This document shows, in pieces, positions 1 to 10,309 of a stretch of 64,000 bases of DNA (its first letter is position 1; the number at the start of each line of letters is the position of its first letter). The notes beneath the pieces were generated by a model. That model was not told the origin of the DNA. It saw only the letters and a program-made list of their open reading frames with translations, and made no database searches. Source of the DNA: Arachidicoccus ginsenosidivorans (GTDB taxonomy: Bacteria; Bacteroidota; Bacteroidia; Chitinophagales; Chitinophagaceae); NCBI RefSeq assembly GCF_007971385.1, contig NZ_CP042434.1, positions 4,340,001 to 4,404,000 on the forward strand. Reading direction: 5' to 3'. The translations under genes were made by a program, and so were the position numbers.

Positions 1-1808
1 ATCGTAGAAGCAGTAGGTGCTGTATATGGGTATATACTGGTATCTGCTGCTGCGGCAAGGATACTGGTGAGTGCTGTGGAGCTGCTGTATATCCAGGTGG
101 TATCAGCCCGGTTCAGGTTATCATAATGGGTAGTCAACCATTTATGGCTTACTCTCATTAGAGCGTCTTGTGTCATTACCAGCCTGTCTCTGTTATCATA
201 GACCATATAGACAGGTCCCGCACCAGGGACCTGTTTTATAATCATACGGTTTCTGCCGTCATACTCATAGCGGAAGCACTGTTCTTTTAGGATATTTTGC
301 CCTACGGTGTTCGTAAGGTTCCAGGCGTTCGCTTCCAATAGTCTTACCCCTTCTGGCTGGATAACGCAGCGTAAATTGCCAAAATCATCATAAAGATAAT
401 AAGTGCATAGCCAGCCCGCATGCGGGCTGCCACTGCCGTTATCGGCCGTAGCGGATAATTGCACCTTTTTAAGGATAGTATGCCCTTCTTTATCCTTAAA
501 CTCAATCACCTGTCTGTTTCGCTCGTCTACCGTAACATTCTTATAAAGACTGCCTGTTGGGTAAGTGTCAAGGGGGTTAAGGGTATAAGTGCCAAAACCA
601 GAACCTGGTGTTGTTACATAGCTGACATCCCAGACTCTAACCGCATCTGTAGCGGTATTGATCCAGTATTTTTGTTTGACAGAGTGGCGATTGGCTTCAG
701 CAGGTTCGCCGGCTGAGCCCAGCCAGCTATCACCTGGTGCAAAGGTCTCTTGTACTCTGTTTAAAGGAGAAGGTTCAAATAAGGTAAGGGTTCTTGCATT
801 TACCCCCTGCCCAGGCTTTGAGATGGTGCTACTGCCGTTATACCAGCTTATCTGGTCAGCTTCAGCATCAGGGCGGAAGTGGCCATCAGCAGCGTCAGTG
901 GCAGCGTAGGGCAACAGGGTACTGTTCTGTCTACCCATACTGTCATAGAGTGTGGAGGTAATCAGGTCTGCGCTGGTATTGGTAGCTGTTACTAGCGAAC
1001 CTTGTTTTAAAACCGTTTGTATGGGTCTGCCCAGGCCGTCAAAATACTGAACAGAGAGCTTTACGTCTGAAAGAGGGCGGGTAATGAGTAAATCGGGGTC
1101 TGTAATGGGTGCTGTTGTTGTCCAGGTGGCAATATAGTTTTGATTGCTCAATACCGTAGGCGAGCTAGTATCTGCAGGTCTTATTCCGCCTTCAACAAAG
1201 GTCGGGCAGGAGACCATAGCGGAGCCACAGCTGGAACTTACCAAAATAGAATAGCTGTGTGCAGGCATAGATTTAACAACAAAGGTATTGCTGGAGCTCT
1301 GGATTCCGATGGGTGGACCATCATAGAGCTGATAGCCGGTAAATACAGCTCTAGATCCAGAAGCTTTACCTACCGTAAAAACGATGGAGTCATTTTGATA
1401 AAGCACTGCATCACTGGCAGTAATCACTACATCACTTGAAGTAACTGGTGAGGAGGGAGTAATATACGTGGTGGCCACTATAACGATACCAGAACAACCA
1501 CTTTTAGTGGCTGCCACTGCATAACTGGCTCCACCACTAGCCAAACTGACATTACTCCAGCTAATAGCGCTACCAGTGCCGGCAACAACGCTTCCCAGAT
1601 TACCAGAAGTATTTTTTAACTGATAGTTAACGCCCGATTGGGAACCAGACATCGTTATCGTAGTCGTAGTGCCGCAGACATTACCAGAGGGTGCAAGGCT
1701 ATAATTGCTATAGGTACACTGAGAGATTGCCTCTTTACTAAGACTAAAACAAAGGAGTGCCAGGCATAAACTAAGAAACAGTGTTCTGGATTTAATATTG
1801 CTAAGCAT
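1..1808 (-). CDS. Rhs/YD-repeat-type secreted protein with DUF6443-like domain (3' end outside window)
   Basis: An uninterrupted minus-strand frame runs from an ATG at 1808 to the window edge (602 codons, no stop), so the C-terminus is missing. It begins with a signal peptide (MLSNIKSRTLFLSLCLALLC, then SKEAISQ). Ser/Thr/Gly-rich repeat-like sequence follows to about residue 215. Then comes the segment typical of DUF6443 proteins of Bacteroidota Rhs loci, with LSVQYFDGLGRPIQTVLKQG and YDSMGRQNSTLLPYA, and later YD-type motifs such as YYLYDDFGNLRCVIQPEGV and YEYDGRNRMIIKQVPG. Family knowledge: these are large exported shell proteins, some carrying a polymorphic toxin at the C-terminus, which cannot be seen here. 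The gene follows the Sel1/T9SS gene on the same strand with a 115-bp gap. The class is secure; the function is not known. Confidence 0.85.
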   Translation of the reverse strand, partial: MLSNIKSRTLFLSLCLALLCFSLSKEAISQCTYSNYSLAPSGNVCGTTTTITMSGSQSGVNYQLKNTSGNLGSVVAGTGSAISWSNVSLASGGASYAVAATKSGCSGIVIVATTYITPSSPVTSSDVVITASDAVLYQNDSIVFTVGKASGSRAVFTGYQLYDGPPIGIQSSSNTFVVKSMPAHSYSILVSSSCGSAMVSCPTFVEGGIRPADTSSPTVLSNQNYIATWTTTAPITDPDLLITRPLSDVKLSVQYFDGLGRPIQTVLKQGSLVTATNTSADLITSTLYDSMGRQNSTLLPYAATDAADGHFRPDAEADQISWYNGSSTISKPGQGVNARTLTLFEPSPLNRVQETFAPGDSWLGSAGEPAEANRHSVKQKYWINTATDAVRVWDVSYVTTPGSGFGTYTLNPLDTYPTGSLYKNVTVDERNRQVIEFKDKEGHTILKKVQLSATADNGSGSPHAGWLCTYYLYDDFGNLRCVIQPEGVRLLEANAWNLTNTVGQNILKEQCFRYEYDGRNRMIIKQVPGAGPVYMVYDNRDRLVMTQDALMRVSHKWLTTHYDNLNRADTTWIYSSSTALTSILAAAADTSIYPYTAPTAST

Positions 1809-1923
1809 GAAATAATATTTTGAATTAGTTTAAGGTTGTTGTGATTATCTGTTATTAATGATTTACAAAACATATTAGCCAATAAAATAGCTAGCTGTTC
1901 AGTCGATTGCCAGTTGACTGTGG

Positions 1924-3225
1924 TTATCTTCTAATCACCTTTAGGTCAACACTTCGACCGTCCTCTAACAGCAATTTTAGTATATACATTCCAGAAGTTA
2001 ATCTACCTGGACTTATTAAAATGGCATATTTTCCAGCTTTAAGCGGTGTCTTGTCCTTCTTAAATACCCGATCTCCTACCATATTATAAAGCACCAGTTG
2101 TACAGTGGCATCCTCTTTCAATACAAACTCTGCAGTAAATACTGTGCTGAAAGGATTTGGGTAAACCCGCACACTGCTAATAACCTTACTTAAGCTAGAA
2201 GTCCCATCAGATTCTTGGTGGTCAAGGCTATCGCGTAAGCTTTTTGCAATAGCGTTTTTTCTTACAAGGGCAATGAGTGTAGGTTTGCTGGGCTCGTTTC
2301 TATCTGGAGAAAATAATGACAGCATGCCTGACAGATATACACTATCTCCAGACTGGGTCAGGCTTAGTATTGCAGATTTAAACTCATAATTGATGGGCTT
2401 ACCCCAACTATAGTGATCTATTACTTTGTAGAAGGTATGCTCAAATAATACGGAGTCCCCTGTCAAGAGACCAGACAGCTGTATTGGAGAGGCCGTTTTG
2501 TCTGTCCAGGTGCCACTGATGGAGTCCGTAGCTCCCGCAGGAAAATCCTGTAAAACTAATTTTAATGGCGTACTGCTGATTAAATACATTCCACTCCAAT
2601 CATAATGTAGCGTATATCCTTGATATGTTCCGGCAATCAAGCTTTTAGATGGGATGCCTCCCTCTACCCTTTTAAATTCGTTTAAGGTAGCAAGCTTTGG
2701 AGATTTTGCGCGGTTAATTTTCTCCATCAGGATTGCTGCTATATTATTGGCATTTTCTGCTTCAGTCGTTTTCAACTCCTCAATAGCTTGTTTATAGCCC
2801 AATGCTGCTGCCCGCCCCAACCAATATTTAGCCGAGTCTTCATTTCTTTGGATCCCATAATTGTTTTTAAAGGCCAAACCCAGAAAATACATGGAATTAT
2901 CCCTTCCTTTGAGTGCCCCTTCTCTAAATAATCGCACCGCCTGTTCGTATTGTTGGTTACATCCAATTCCTTTGAATAAACAGTACGCCGTTGCGAAGCA
3001 GGCCTGATCATCTCCCATATTAGCTGCCGTCTTAAAAGACAAAAAGGCCTTTTCATAGTCTGTAGGCCCATTCTTTAAATATTTTACGCCTTCTCTATAC
3101 ACTTCTAGGGCTGTTGAAGACCGGTCTTTTAGCACTTTTTCGGCGCTTGTTCTAATGCTTACCTGCGCATTTAGGGCTGAACTATAAAATACTGACAATA
3201 GCAATAATAGTAAGGTTATCCTCAT
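1924..3225 (-). CDS. Sel1-repeat protein with type IX secretion C-terminal sorting domain
   Basis: A 433-residue protein with an N-terminal signal peptide (MRITLLLLLLSVFYSSALNA). Residues about 40-155 form Sel1-like helical repeats (AFLSFKTAANMGDDQACFAT, AVRLFREGALKGRDNSMYFL, SAKYWLGRAAALGYKQAIEE). A beta-rich middle region follows. The last 80 residues match the T9SS type A sorting domain: VRVYPNPFS, VQLVLYNMVGDRVF, LKAGKYAI, LTSGMYILKLLLEDG. Known of the family: the domain directs export across the outer membrane by the Por machinery. It is divergent from the gene at 3393 and upstream of the Rhs-type gene on the same strand, so the pair may be co-expressed. The cargo role is unknown; Sel1 repeats suggest protein binding. 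Confidence 0.85.
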   Translation of the reverse strand: MRITLLLLLLSVFYSSALNAQVSIRTSAEKVLKDRSSTALEVYREGVKYLKNGPTDYEKAFLSFKTAANMGDDQACFATAYCLFKGIGCNQQYEQAVRLFREGALKGRDNSMYFLGLAFKNNYGIQRNEDSAKYWLGRAAALGYKQAIEELKTTEAENANNIAAILMEKINRAKSPKLATLNEFKRVEGGIPSKSLIAGTYQGYTLHYDWSGMYLISSTPLKLVLQDFPAGATDSISGTWTDKTASPIQLSGLLTGDSVLFEHTFYKVIDHYSWGKPINYEFKSAILSLTQSGDSVYLSGMLSLFSPDRNEPSKPTLIALVRKNAIAKSLRDSLDHQESDGTSSLSKVISSVRVYPNPFSTVFTAEFVLKEDATVQLVLYNMVGDRVFKKDKTPLKAGKYAILISPGRLTSGMYILKLLLEDGRSVDLKVIRR

Positions 3226-3392
3226 AATCTACATTTTAGTCAACATGTAATAAATAAGAAGGCGCAACTAATCTCTAAAGCTATTTGCAATTTAATTAAA
3301 TAATTACACATTTTAAAGATTTTTATTTATTGTTTGTACTTTTAAGTCAAATTAGCAATCAGCGGTGTTTATTCATTAAAACGTAAGACATT

Positions 3393-6300
3393 ATGAGAGG
3401 TCATTTTATTCGCTTATACGTTCTTATTATTTTGTCATTATTATTAACTTCATCATCTAGGGCACAACTGTCTCAAACGGTAGAAGATAAATTGCTTCCC
3501 GTCTCTCCTACTACCTATCAATTCACCAAATATGAGGATTTGCCCATTGGTAAATATACCGGTGTCGCTGATGTTACCGTTCCGTTATATACCATTGAGC
3601 AAGGGGATTTAACTATACCTATTACCGTCAATTATCACACAGGCGGCATAAAAGTGAATGAAGAAGCCAGCTGGGTCGGTCTTGGATGGAACTTGCCTTT
3701 AGGTCAAATTGTTCAAACTGTCATGGACAAAGATGACTTAGCGGATGTTTATTATCTTGCAGCCCAAAATTCCAAAGGGACTAGTGCAAATCCTTTATGG
3801 ATGCAACCAGACTTTATACATGGACCTTTTTCTGTTTTGTACAGTTATAACCATGATGCGTGCGGAACTTATATGCCTGCCACAACGCCGACTTATACTC
3901 CACAAACACCCATTGCGGCTTATGGAGCGGCTACCACACTCAGGTATTATATGCCTTATAACGGCAGCATGAATAATCATTACCAATATTTTTTTGAAAC
4001 ACACGAGTATTTTGATTCAGAACATGATATTTTTAAAGCCAATTTCCTGGGCAACTCTATTAATTTTATCTATGATGTTGTTACGGATAATTTTGTATCT
4101 CTTAATAAAAAAGGCTATAAGATTGAATTTCAACAAAATGCATTTACTATCACGATCCCCACGGGACAAACGTTTGTATTTGGCCAATACACTCCTGTAT
4201 ATACAGATAATTCCGATAAAAATGGATGTACAATTCCTCCAACCTATATAAAGCCTACAAGTAAAAAATGGATGGTCACTAAAATTGTATCATTAAATAA
4301 AGATACGATTAGCTTTCATTATGCACAATCGGACAGTCTTTATAGATCTTTCCCCCAAAATAGTCAATCCGCTGTAGTTCAAAAAAGTGCTTCTTCTCAT
4401 GGTATCAGCTATACCACATTTACTGGTTATGTTTCTGGTTCCAGCACAGGTATGCTTTTCTCTTGTAATATAGGAGTTGATACGATAAACCCGCTAACCA
4501 CTATAACTACATTCAGAGAACCAGAATGTCATTTAACAGAAATCAAATCTAAGTTTGCCACTGTGACATTTCATGCCTCGCCTAGGCTGGATGTTAATGG
4601 AGGTGTGCGCCTAGATAGTCTAACTATCATTAATCAAAACCAACATATCGTTGACCGATTTAGTTTTGAGTATAGTTATATCAACTCCAGCACGGTAAAA
4701 GATCATGTAATATCTAATGGAGCCTATTATAATGATACTGGTAGATTTTCATATCTTAGAATGCAGCTGGATCAAATAAAGCAAAATGACTCCAACTGGT
4801 ACCAGTTTGACTATAACCCGGTGAAATTACCCCATAAAAATAGCTGTGCCACTGATTTTTGGGGATTTTATAATGGAGCGTTAACCAATATTACGCTGAT
4901 TCCTAATCCCGTTAGGTTCCCATCAAAAAGTTCTCTTGGCGATAGTCATAATAACCATGGAGCGGATGTGGTGAATACACAAGCAGGTATACTGATCTCC
5001 ATTACTTATCCCACTGGTGGGAAAACTAAATTTACCTATGAGTTGAATACCTTTACTAATTATTTTGCTCCTGATATAGACTCCCTAAATAATGTTACAA
5101 CTAAAGGTGAAGGGCTGCGTACAAAATCTATAGATTTTTATGCTAGTGGATCAACAAGCCCTTCAAAAAGGACCACTTATAATTATTTTGGTGGAATCAA
5201 TAACTCGCCTAAATCATTTTTTCGCGATGAACAGTTGTCTGTATTAAAAACTGGAGAAATAGTTGATGGCAAATATATGTTATACACTTATGACCAGACT
5301 GTAATAAATGGCTCCCAATTTTTATCCTCAAATCCAATGGGTAGCCACGCTGGGGTTGGATATTCAGAAGTCATTCAATATAATCTGGATAACGTAGGAA
5401 ATAATATAGGTGCTGTGGATACCTATTTTAATAATAGTCAAGATATCTTAGTTAACGCTGGCATTACAAGTGGAAGTGCAGTCATATTCTCTGTCCCATC
5501 TTTTAAATCTCCAGAAGAGCCCGAAAGTGGTTCCATTGCCAAAGAAGATATAAGAGATAGTAATCAAGTTTTAACAAAAAGGACGCTCAATTACTATTCT
5601 AATCACAGCTCGCCTATCTATTACAGTGTTATGGTTGGAGGATATCCTGCTTTGGTAGATGTAAATAGCTCTACTGGTAGTCAATGTTCACATTATATAA
5701 TTAATCCTCATAACCTTTTAGTCTGGTATCCTGTATTTGATGTAGAAACCCTACCGGATAGCACCATTGTTTATAATTATTCACTAAATGATTCGCTTAG
5801 AATGAAAGAAACCAATATTTACGAATCACAATACCGATTGATGCGCCGAAATGTCTATCAGGATTCGAAAGGCGCTTCTTATTCAACTGTATATTATTAT
5901 CCATTTGATTATAGTGCTTCTAATGTTGTCTATGCCCAAATGGTTAATGACAATAGAGTCGCCGAAGTTGTTAATACTTCTGATTTAAAGGGAGACGTGA
6001 CAGGTCATTATGAACACTCAATTAGTAAACATTTTATTGCCGGGAATAGACCAAATTCCTATTTACTAGCCTCTATTTCTGAACGTTATGGCAATATTCA
6101 CCCAGAAACAACAAATGCAACATATGATTTATATGATGGAAATAATAATCTGTTGCAATACACCGTAGCTGGTACTCCTACGACTTTAATCTGGGGCTAC
6201 AAAGGGCAATATCCGGTCGCACAAATTAAAGGAGTCTCCTTTAATGAGATAAATCTTTTGATAGATACTGCTGCCATTTACGATAAAACAGATGACGATA

Positions 6301-6542
6301 TTGCCACGTATTTAAGCCAACTCCGTACACAACTGCAAAACAAAACTGATGTGTTCGTTAAGACCTTCACCTATTTGCCCCTGGTAGGCCTAGCTACGGA
6401 AACTGATGAAAAAGGAGCTGTCAAAAAATATAAATATGACAATTTTAATAGATTGTCAGATATTTTAGATAAAGACAATAAAGTGAGAATGCATAACGAC
6501 TATCATTATAAAAAATGGATTAATCTTGTTTTATCTAAATGA
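3393..6542 (+). CDS. Large exported Rhs-associated/YD-type protein
   Basis: A 1049-residue protein with a signal peptide (residues 1-24, ending SSSRA). The N-terminal region (about 40-120) has the motif seen in Bacteroidota Rhs-locus proteins: KYTGVADVTVPLYTIEQGDL, then ITVNYHTGGIKVNEEASWVG and LGWNLPLGQIV. A long beta-rich, Tyr/Asn/Ser-rich body follows. The C-terminus holds a YD-like ending, KYKYDNFNRLSDILDKDNKV, and stops shortly after YHYKK, the usual end for this group, so it looks complete and has no toxin domain. It is noticeably more AT-rich than the metabolic genes downstream. It is transcribed away from the Sel1/T9SS gene and the DUF6443 gene; a shared surface or secretion role is inference. 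Confidence 0.8.
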   Translation: MRGHFIRLYVLIILSLLLTSSSRAQLSQTVEDKLLPVSPTTYQFTKYEDLPIGKYTGVADVTVPLYTIEQGDLTIPITVNYHTGGIKVNEEASWVGLGWNLPLGQIVQTVMDKDDLADVYYLAAQNSKGTSANPLWMQPDFIHGPFSVLYSYNHDACGTYMPATTPTYTPQTPIAAYGAATTLRYYMPYNGSMNNHYQYFFETHEYFDSEHDIFKANFLGNSINFIYDVVTDNFVSLNKKGYKIEFQQNAFTITIPTGQTFVFGQYTPVYTDNSDKNGCTIPPTYIKPTSKKWMVTKIVSLNKDTISFHYAQSDSLYRSFPQNSQSAVVQKSASSHGISYTTFTGYVSGSSTGMLFSCNIGVDTINPLTTITTFREPECHLTEIKSKFATVTFHASPRLDVNGGVRLDSLTIINQNQHIVDRFSFEYSYINSSTVKDHVISNGAYYNDTGRFSYLRMQLDQIKQNDSNWYQFDYNPVKLPHKNSCATDFWGFYNGALTNITLIPNPVRFPSKSSLGDSHNNHGADVVNTQAGILISITYPTGGKTKFTYELNTFTNYFAPDIDSLNNVTTKGEGLRTKSIDFYASGSTSPSKRTTYNYFGGINNSPKSFFRDEQLSVLKTGEIVDGKYMLYTYDQTVINGSQFLSSNPMGSHAGVGYSEVIQYNLDNVGNNIGAVDTYFNNSQDILVNAGITSGSAVIFSVPSFKSPEEPESGSIAKEDIRDSNQVLTKRTLNYYSNHSSPIYYSVMVGGYPALVDVNSSTGSQCSHYIINPHNLLVWYPVFDVETLPDSTIVYNYSLNDSLRMKETNIYESQYRLMRRNVYQDSKGASYSTVYYYPFDYSASNVVYAQMVNDNRVAEVVNTSDLKGDVTGHYEHSISKHFIAGNRPNSYLLASISERYGNIHPETTNATYDLYDGNNNLLQYTVAGTPTTLIWGYKGQYPVAQIKGVSFNEINLLIDTAAIYDKTDDDIATYLSQLRTQLQNKTDVFVKTFTYLPLVGLATETDEKGAVKKYKYDNFNRLSDILDKDNKVRMHNDYHYKKWINLVLSK

Positions 6543-6565
6543 TAATTTTTTCCTCTTTTACGGGA

Positions 6566-6604
6566 AAAAAAGTGTGCAGTTTATAACCAACTGCACACTT
6601 TTTT
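6566..6604. terminator. Bidirectional terminator between convergent genes
   Basis: Perfect 16-bp inverted repeat (6566-6581 with 6589-6604, 7-nt loop TATAACC). The core GTGTGCAGTT is flanked by A6 on one side and T6 on the other, so it can terminate both the gene ending at 6542 and the malic enzyme gene ending at 6629. Confidence 0.9.
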
Positions 6605-6628
6605 ATAAAACATACCAGTCTATTTGAC

Positions 6629-8971
6629 CTATTTGATCAGTCCCATTTTTGTTTTGAGTTTGGTCCAGTAGCTGGAATCCAGCAGTGCCTGATTGGAGTG
6701 CGAAGCGCACTTCAGCTGCGCATCCAGCACGGCGATATTGGCCATATTGACAATATTGCGTACAGAACTACCCAGTTGTAATACATGCACTGGTTTATTG
6801 AGACCCAAAAGGATCGGACCGATCAGTTCAGCCCCGCCTACTTCTTTGAGCAGGTTATAGGCCACGTTACCTGCGGTTAGGTTCGGGAAAATAAGGGTAT
6901 TGACATCTTTGTCCACCAGGGCACTGAAACCGTAATTTTCCTTTAAAACCTCTTTATTAAAAGGAAGCCAGGCTTGCATTTCTCCGTCGACCACCAGTTC
7001 AGGATTTTTCTGTTGAACAATCTTTGTAGCCTGCGCCACAAGTTTAGCCTCATCGGAGGGATTGCTGCCAAAATTACTGTAACTGAGCATCGCGATATGT
7101 GGCGTGATATTAAAGTTGCCGATCTCTTTGGCCACCATTAAGGTGATATCAGCCAGCTGCTCTGCAGTGGGATTAAAATTAATGGTGGTATCTGCTAAGA
7201 ACAGCGGTCCTTTTTTGGTGAGCAGCAGATACATACCGGCGATTTTTTTCACGCCATTTTCCACACCGATGGTTTGCAGCGCCGGCCGGATGGCATCCGC
7301 ATAATTTTTGGTTAACCCAGAAATCATTGCGTCTGCGTCGCCCATTTCTACCATCATGCAGCCAAAGTAATTGCGGTCCCGCATGAGTTTTTTGCTCTCG
7401 TAGTCATTAATGCCTTTGCGCTGTCTTTTGGCAAAAAATGCGGCGGCATATTTTTGCCGGGTACTTTCTAGTTCGGGATCCCTGGAATCCACAATAGGAA
7501 ACTCTTCGATATTAATCCCATTGGCCTTGGCGATGGATTCAATCTTAGTTCTTTCGCCTAGCAGGATTGGATAGCAAATGCCGTCCTCATAGGCGATGGA
7601 GGCTGATTTAAGGATTTTCTGGTTATCTGCTTCTGCAAAGACGATTCTTTTAGGATTACGACGTACCTGGCCACCAATGGCACGGATCACCTGGTTATCC
7701 AGCCCGAGTCTTTTATTGAGTTCAACACGATAGGCTTCCCAGTCCGTGATCGGACTTTTAGCTACGCCACTTTCAATGGCTGCCTTGGCAACAGCCGGTG
7801 AAACCGAGGCCAGCAGTCTGGGATCCAGTGGTTTTGGAATAATATAATCCGGCCCAAAAATGATGTTTTTCTGCCCATAGGCCATGGTAACAATGTCTGG
7901 TACCGGTGTTTTGGCCAGTTCCGCCAACGCTTTAACGGCGGCAAGTTTCATGGCTTCATTGATCTGGGTTGCGCGCACGTCAAGCGCTCCTCTAAATATA
8001 TAGGGAAATCCCAGAACATTATTGACCTGGTTGGGATAATCGCTTCTGCCGGTTGCCATAATAATATCATCACGCACGGCTTTGGCTGCTTCATAGGAAA
8101 TCTCCGGCGTTGGGTTGGCCATGGCAAAGACAATGGGGTTGCTGTTCATCGTTGCCACCATTTCTGGTTTTAATACATTGGGCGCGCTTAGGCCAATAAA
8201 TACGTCGGCGCCTTGCATGGCGGCTGCAAGCGTCAGATTCGAGTCGTCAACCGCAAACTTAGCCCGGATATCACCCAGGTCCGTGCGCCCTTTGTGTAAT
8301 ATCCCGTCGATGTCAAATATGGAAAAATTTTCATGTTTGGCACCCAGCGCTACATATATCTGTACGCAGGCAACGGCGGCAGCGCCGGCCCCTGAAATCA
8401 CAAATTTAGTGTCAGCAATGTTTTTTTGTTGTATTTCCAGTGCATTGAGCAAGGCGGCTCCACTGATAATGGCTGTCCCATGCTGATCATCATGCATCAC
8501 CGGGATGCTGAGCTGTTCTTTTAAATGCTGCTCAATATAAAAGCATTCCGGCGCTTTGATGTCTTCCAAATTAATCCCGCCAAAAGTGGGCTCCAGTGAT
8601 TTTACAATCTGTACAAATTTCTCGGGATCGGTTTCATTGATCTCAATATCAAATACATCAATGTCCGCAAAGATTTTGAATAAGACCCCTTTACCCTCCA
8701 TGACCGGTTTACCGGCCAGGGCACCAATATTACCCAGACCCAGTACAGCGGTCCCGTTGCTGATAACGGCCACCAGGTTGCCTTTGGCGGTATACTTATA
8801 GGCATCTTCCGCATTGGCATGAATCTCCATACAGGGTTCAGCCACACCAGGGCTATAGGCTAATGAAAGGTCTCTTTGCGTTTTGGCTTCTTTGGTTGGA
8901 ATGACTTCAATTTTTCCCGGACGGCCCTTACTATGATAGAGTAAGGCGTCCTGTTTCTTAGCATCTGACAT
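6629..8971 (-). CDS. maeB: NADP-dependent malic enzyme (malate dehydrogenase, oxaloacetate-decarboxylating)
   Basis: Oxidative decarboxylation of malate to pyruvate, giving NADPH. From the chosen start (ATG at 8971, [20 protein letters not shown]) the protein has 780 residues; the frame extends 15 codons further up, but the internal Met fits the family. The malic N-terminal domain has [15 protein letters not shown], and the NAD(P) domain has [17 protein letters not shown]. The C-terminal third (from about residue 430) is the phosphotransacetylase-like domain of the large MaeB type ([18 protein letters not shown] onward), which is usually regulatory and not catalytic. Length is normal for the two-domain form. 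It is the last of a run of minus-strand genes and ends at the terminator 6566-6604. Strong assignment. Confidence 0.95.
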   Translation of the reverse strand: MSDAKKQDALLYHSKGRPGKIEVIPTKEAKTQRDLSLAYSPGVAEPCMEIHANAEDAYKYTAKGNLVAVISNGTAVLGLGNIGALAGKPVMEGKGVLFKIFADIDVFDIEINETDPEKFVQIVKSLEPTFGGINLEDIKAPECFYIEQHLKEQLSIPVMHDDQHGTAIISGAALLNALEIQQKNIADTKFVISGAGAAAVACVQIYVALGAKHENFSIFDIDGILHKGRTDLGDIRAKFAVDDSNLTLAAAMQGADVFIGLSAPNVLKPEMVATMNSNPIVFAMANPTPEISYEAAKAVRDDIIMATGRSDYPNQVNNVLGFPYIFRGALDVRATQINEAMKLAAVKALAELAKTPVPDIVTMAYGQKNIIFGPDYIIPKPLDPRLLASVSPAVAKAAIESGVAKSPITDWEAYRVELNKRLGLDNQVIRAIGGQVRRNPKRIVFAEADNQKILKSASIAYEDGICYPILLGERTKIESIAKANGINIEEFPIVDSRDPELESTRQKYAAAFFAKRQRKGINDYESKKLMRDRNYFGCMMVEMGDADAMISGLTKNYADAIRPALQTIGVENGVKKIAGMYLLLTKKGPLFLADTTINFNPTAEQLADITLMVAKEIGNFNITPHIAMLSYSNFGSNPSDEAKLVAQATKIVQQKNPELVVDGEMQAWLPFNKEVLKENYGFSALVDKDVNTLIFPNLTAGNVAYNLLKEVGGAELIGPILLGLNKPVHVLQLGSSVRNIVNMANIAVLDAQLKCASHSNQALLDSSYWTKLKTKMGLIK

Positions 8972-9076
8972 AATTAGATTATATGATTGTAGATACGAAG
9001 GTATAAAAAGCCTCAAATAACCAAAAAAAAAGAATAGATTTTATCAATTTGTTTCTCTTTGGCCTTCAGAGTTTTA

Positions 9077-10258
9077 TCAAACACTGGCCTGTGAACCCAA
9101 CCAGGCCATCATGGCCATGCCTGTTTTGATGGCCGATTCATCGGCGTCAAAAAGCGGCGTATGCACATTATGTGTGATGCCTTTGGCTTCATTACGTACG
9201 CCTAAGCGGTAAAAACAACCGGGAATCATTTGGGTGTAATGACCAAAATCCTCGGCGCCCATTCTAAGCTCTGTTTCTTCCACCAGGTCTTTACCAATCA
9301 GTTCTTCGGCGAGAGTCCTGCAGGTATTGGTTAAAGCTGCCTGATTATTGACCGAGGGATAACCGACATCGATATGTACATCTACCGTAGCACCCATGGA
9401 AGTCACCAGGCCGATCGCTAATTTTTTAATCAGTTCATGTGCTTTATAGCGCCAGGTCTCATCCATGGCCCTAAACGTCCCCTTTAGGTGCACTTCACTG
9501 GGAATGACATTGGTGGTGTGGCCTCCCTGGAAGCTGCAGATGGATAAAACGGAAGGAGAAAATGGATCGCAGTTTCTGCTGATAAGTTGTTGCAGACTGA
9601 CAATTAATTGCGACGCAATTAAGATGGTGTCGGCTGTCAGATGCGGCGCAGCCGCATGACCGCCTTCAGATTTAATGGTAAAATAGAGTTCATCGGCGCT
9701 GGCCATCACCCGGCCGCTTCTAAAGCTAAGTTTGCCTGCTGGCAGCCCGGGATGAACATGCAGACCGATAATGCCTTGTACTTCCGGGTTTTTAAGTACA
9801 CCTTCTTTTATCAAGAGGCTGGCACCTCCTGGGTTACGTTCTTCCCCTGGTTGAAAAATTAGTTTTACCGTTCCCTCCCACTGGTCTTTGGTCTCCTGCA
9901 AAATACGGGCAGCGCCTAAAAGACAGGTGGTATGGACATCATGCCCGCAACCATGCATGATCCCTTTATTTTGGGAAGCGTAAGGCACCTGATTGGCCTC
10001 TAGTATAGGCAATGCATCCATATCTGCTCTAAGGGCAATAACGCGACTATTGGGGTTTTTGCCCTCAATTAGCCCGATTACGCCCGTCTCAGCCATTACC
10101 TGATAATGAATATTGAAAGCCTTTAACTTATCCTGAATAAATTTAGAGGTCTCAAATTCCTGATAACTGAGCTCAGGGTGGGCATGTAAGTGTCTGCGTA
10201 TATCTATAAACTCACTGTGATAAGCCTTCGCGAGTTGTTCTATCTTTGTTTTTAGCAT
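9077..10258 (-). CDS. M20-family metallo-amidohydrolase (N-acyl-amino-acid/hippurate hydrolase type)
   Basis: A 393-residue M20D peptidase/amidohydrolase that hydrolyses N-acyl or amide bonds of amino acid conjugates; the exact substrate cannot be read from sequence. Metal-ligand motifs are present: HGCGHDVHTTCLLGAARIL (residues about 102-120), FQPGEERNPGGASLL with the catalytic Glu pair, and GLHVHPGLPAGKL. C-terminal MGAEDFGHYTQMIPGCFYRL is also typical. No signal peptide is visible, so it is probably cytoplasmic. It lies 51 bp after deoC on the same strand and 105 bp before maeB. Confidence 0.9.
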   Translation of the reverse strand: MLKTKIEQLAKAYHSEFIDIRRHLHAHPELSYQEFETSKFIQDKLKAFNIHYQVMAETGVIGLIEGKNPNSRVIALRADMDALPILEANQVPYASQNKGIMHGCGHDVHTTCLLGAARILQETKDQWEGTVKLIFQPGEERNPGGASLLIKEGVLKNPEVQGIIGLHVHPGLPAGKLSFRSGRVMASADELYFTIKSEGGHAAAPHLTADTILIASQLIVSLQQLISRNCDPFSPSVLSICSFQGGHTTNVIPSEVHLKGTFRAMDETWRYKAHELIKKLAIGLVTSMGATVDVHIDVGYPSVNNQAALTNTCRTLAEELIGKDLVEETELRMGAEDFGHYTQMIPGCFYRLGVRNEAKGITHNVHTPLFDADESAIKTGMAMMAWLGSQASV

Positions 10259-10309
10259 GTGCTTTATTTAATGGTGCTTGCCTTGCTGTTTTTTTTAATG
10301 TGCGCCTGG

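Noticed and set aside
9641..9862. Medium-length plus-strand ORFs inside the M20 amidohydrolase and malic enzyme genes
   Set aside because: They are shadows opposite well-supported coding sequences and carry no family motifs.
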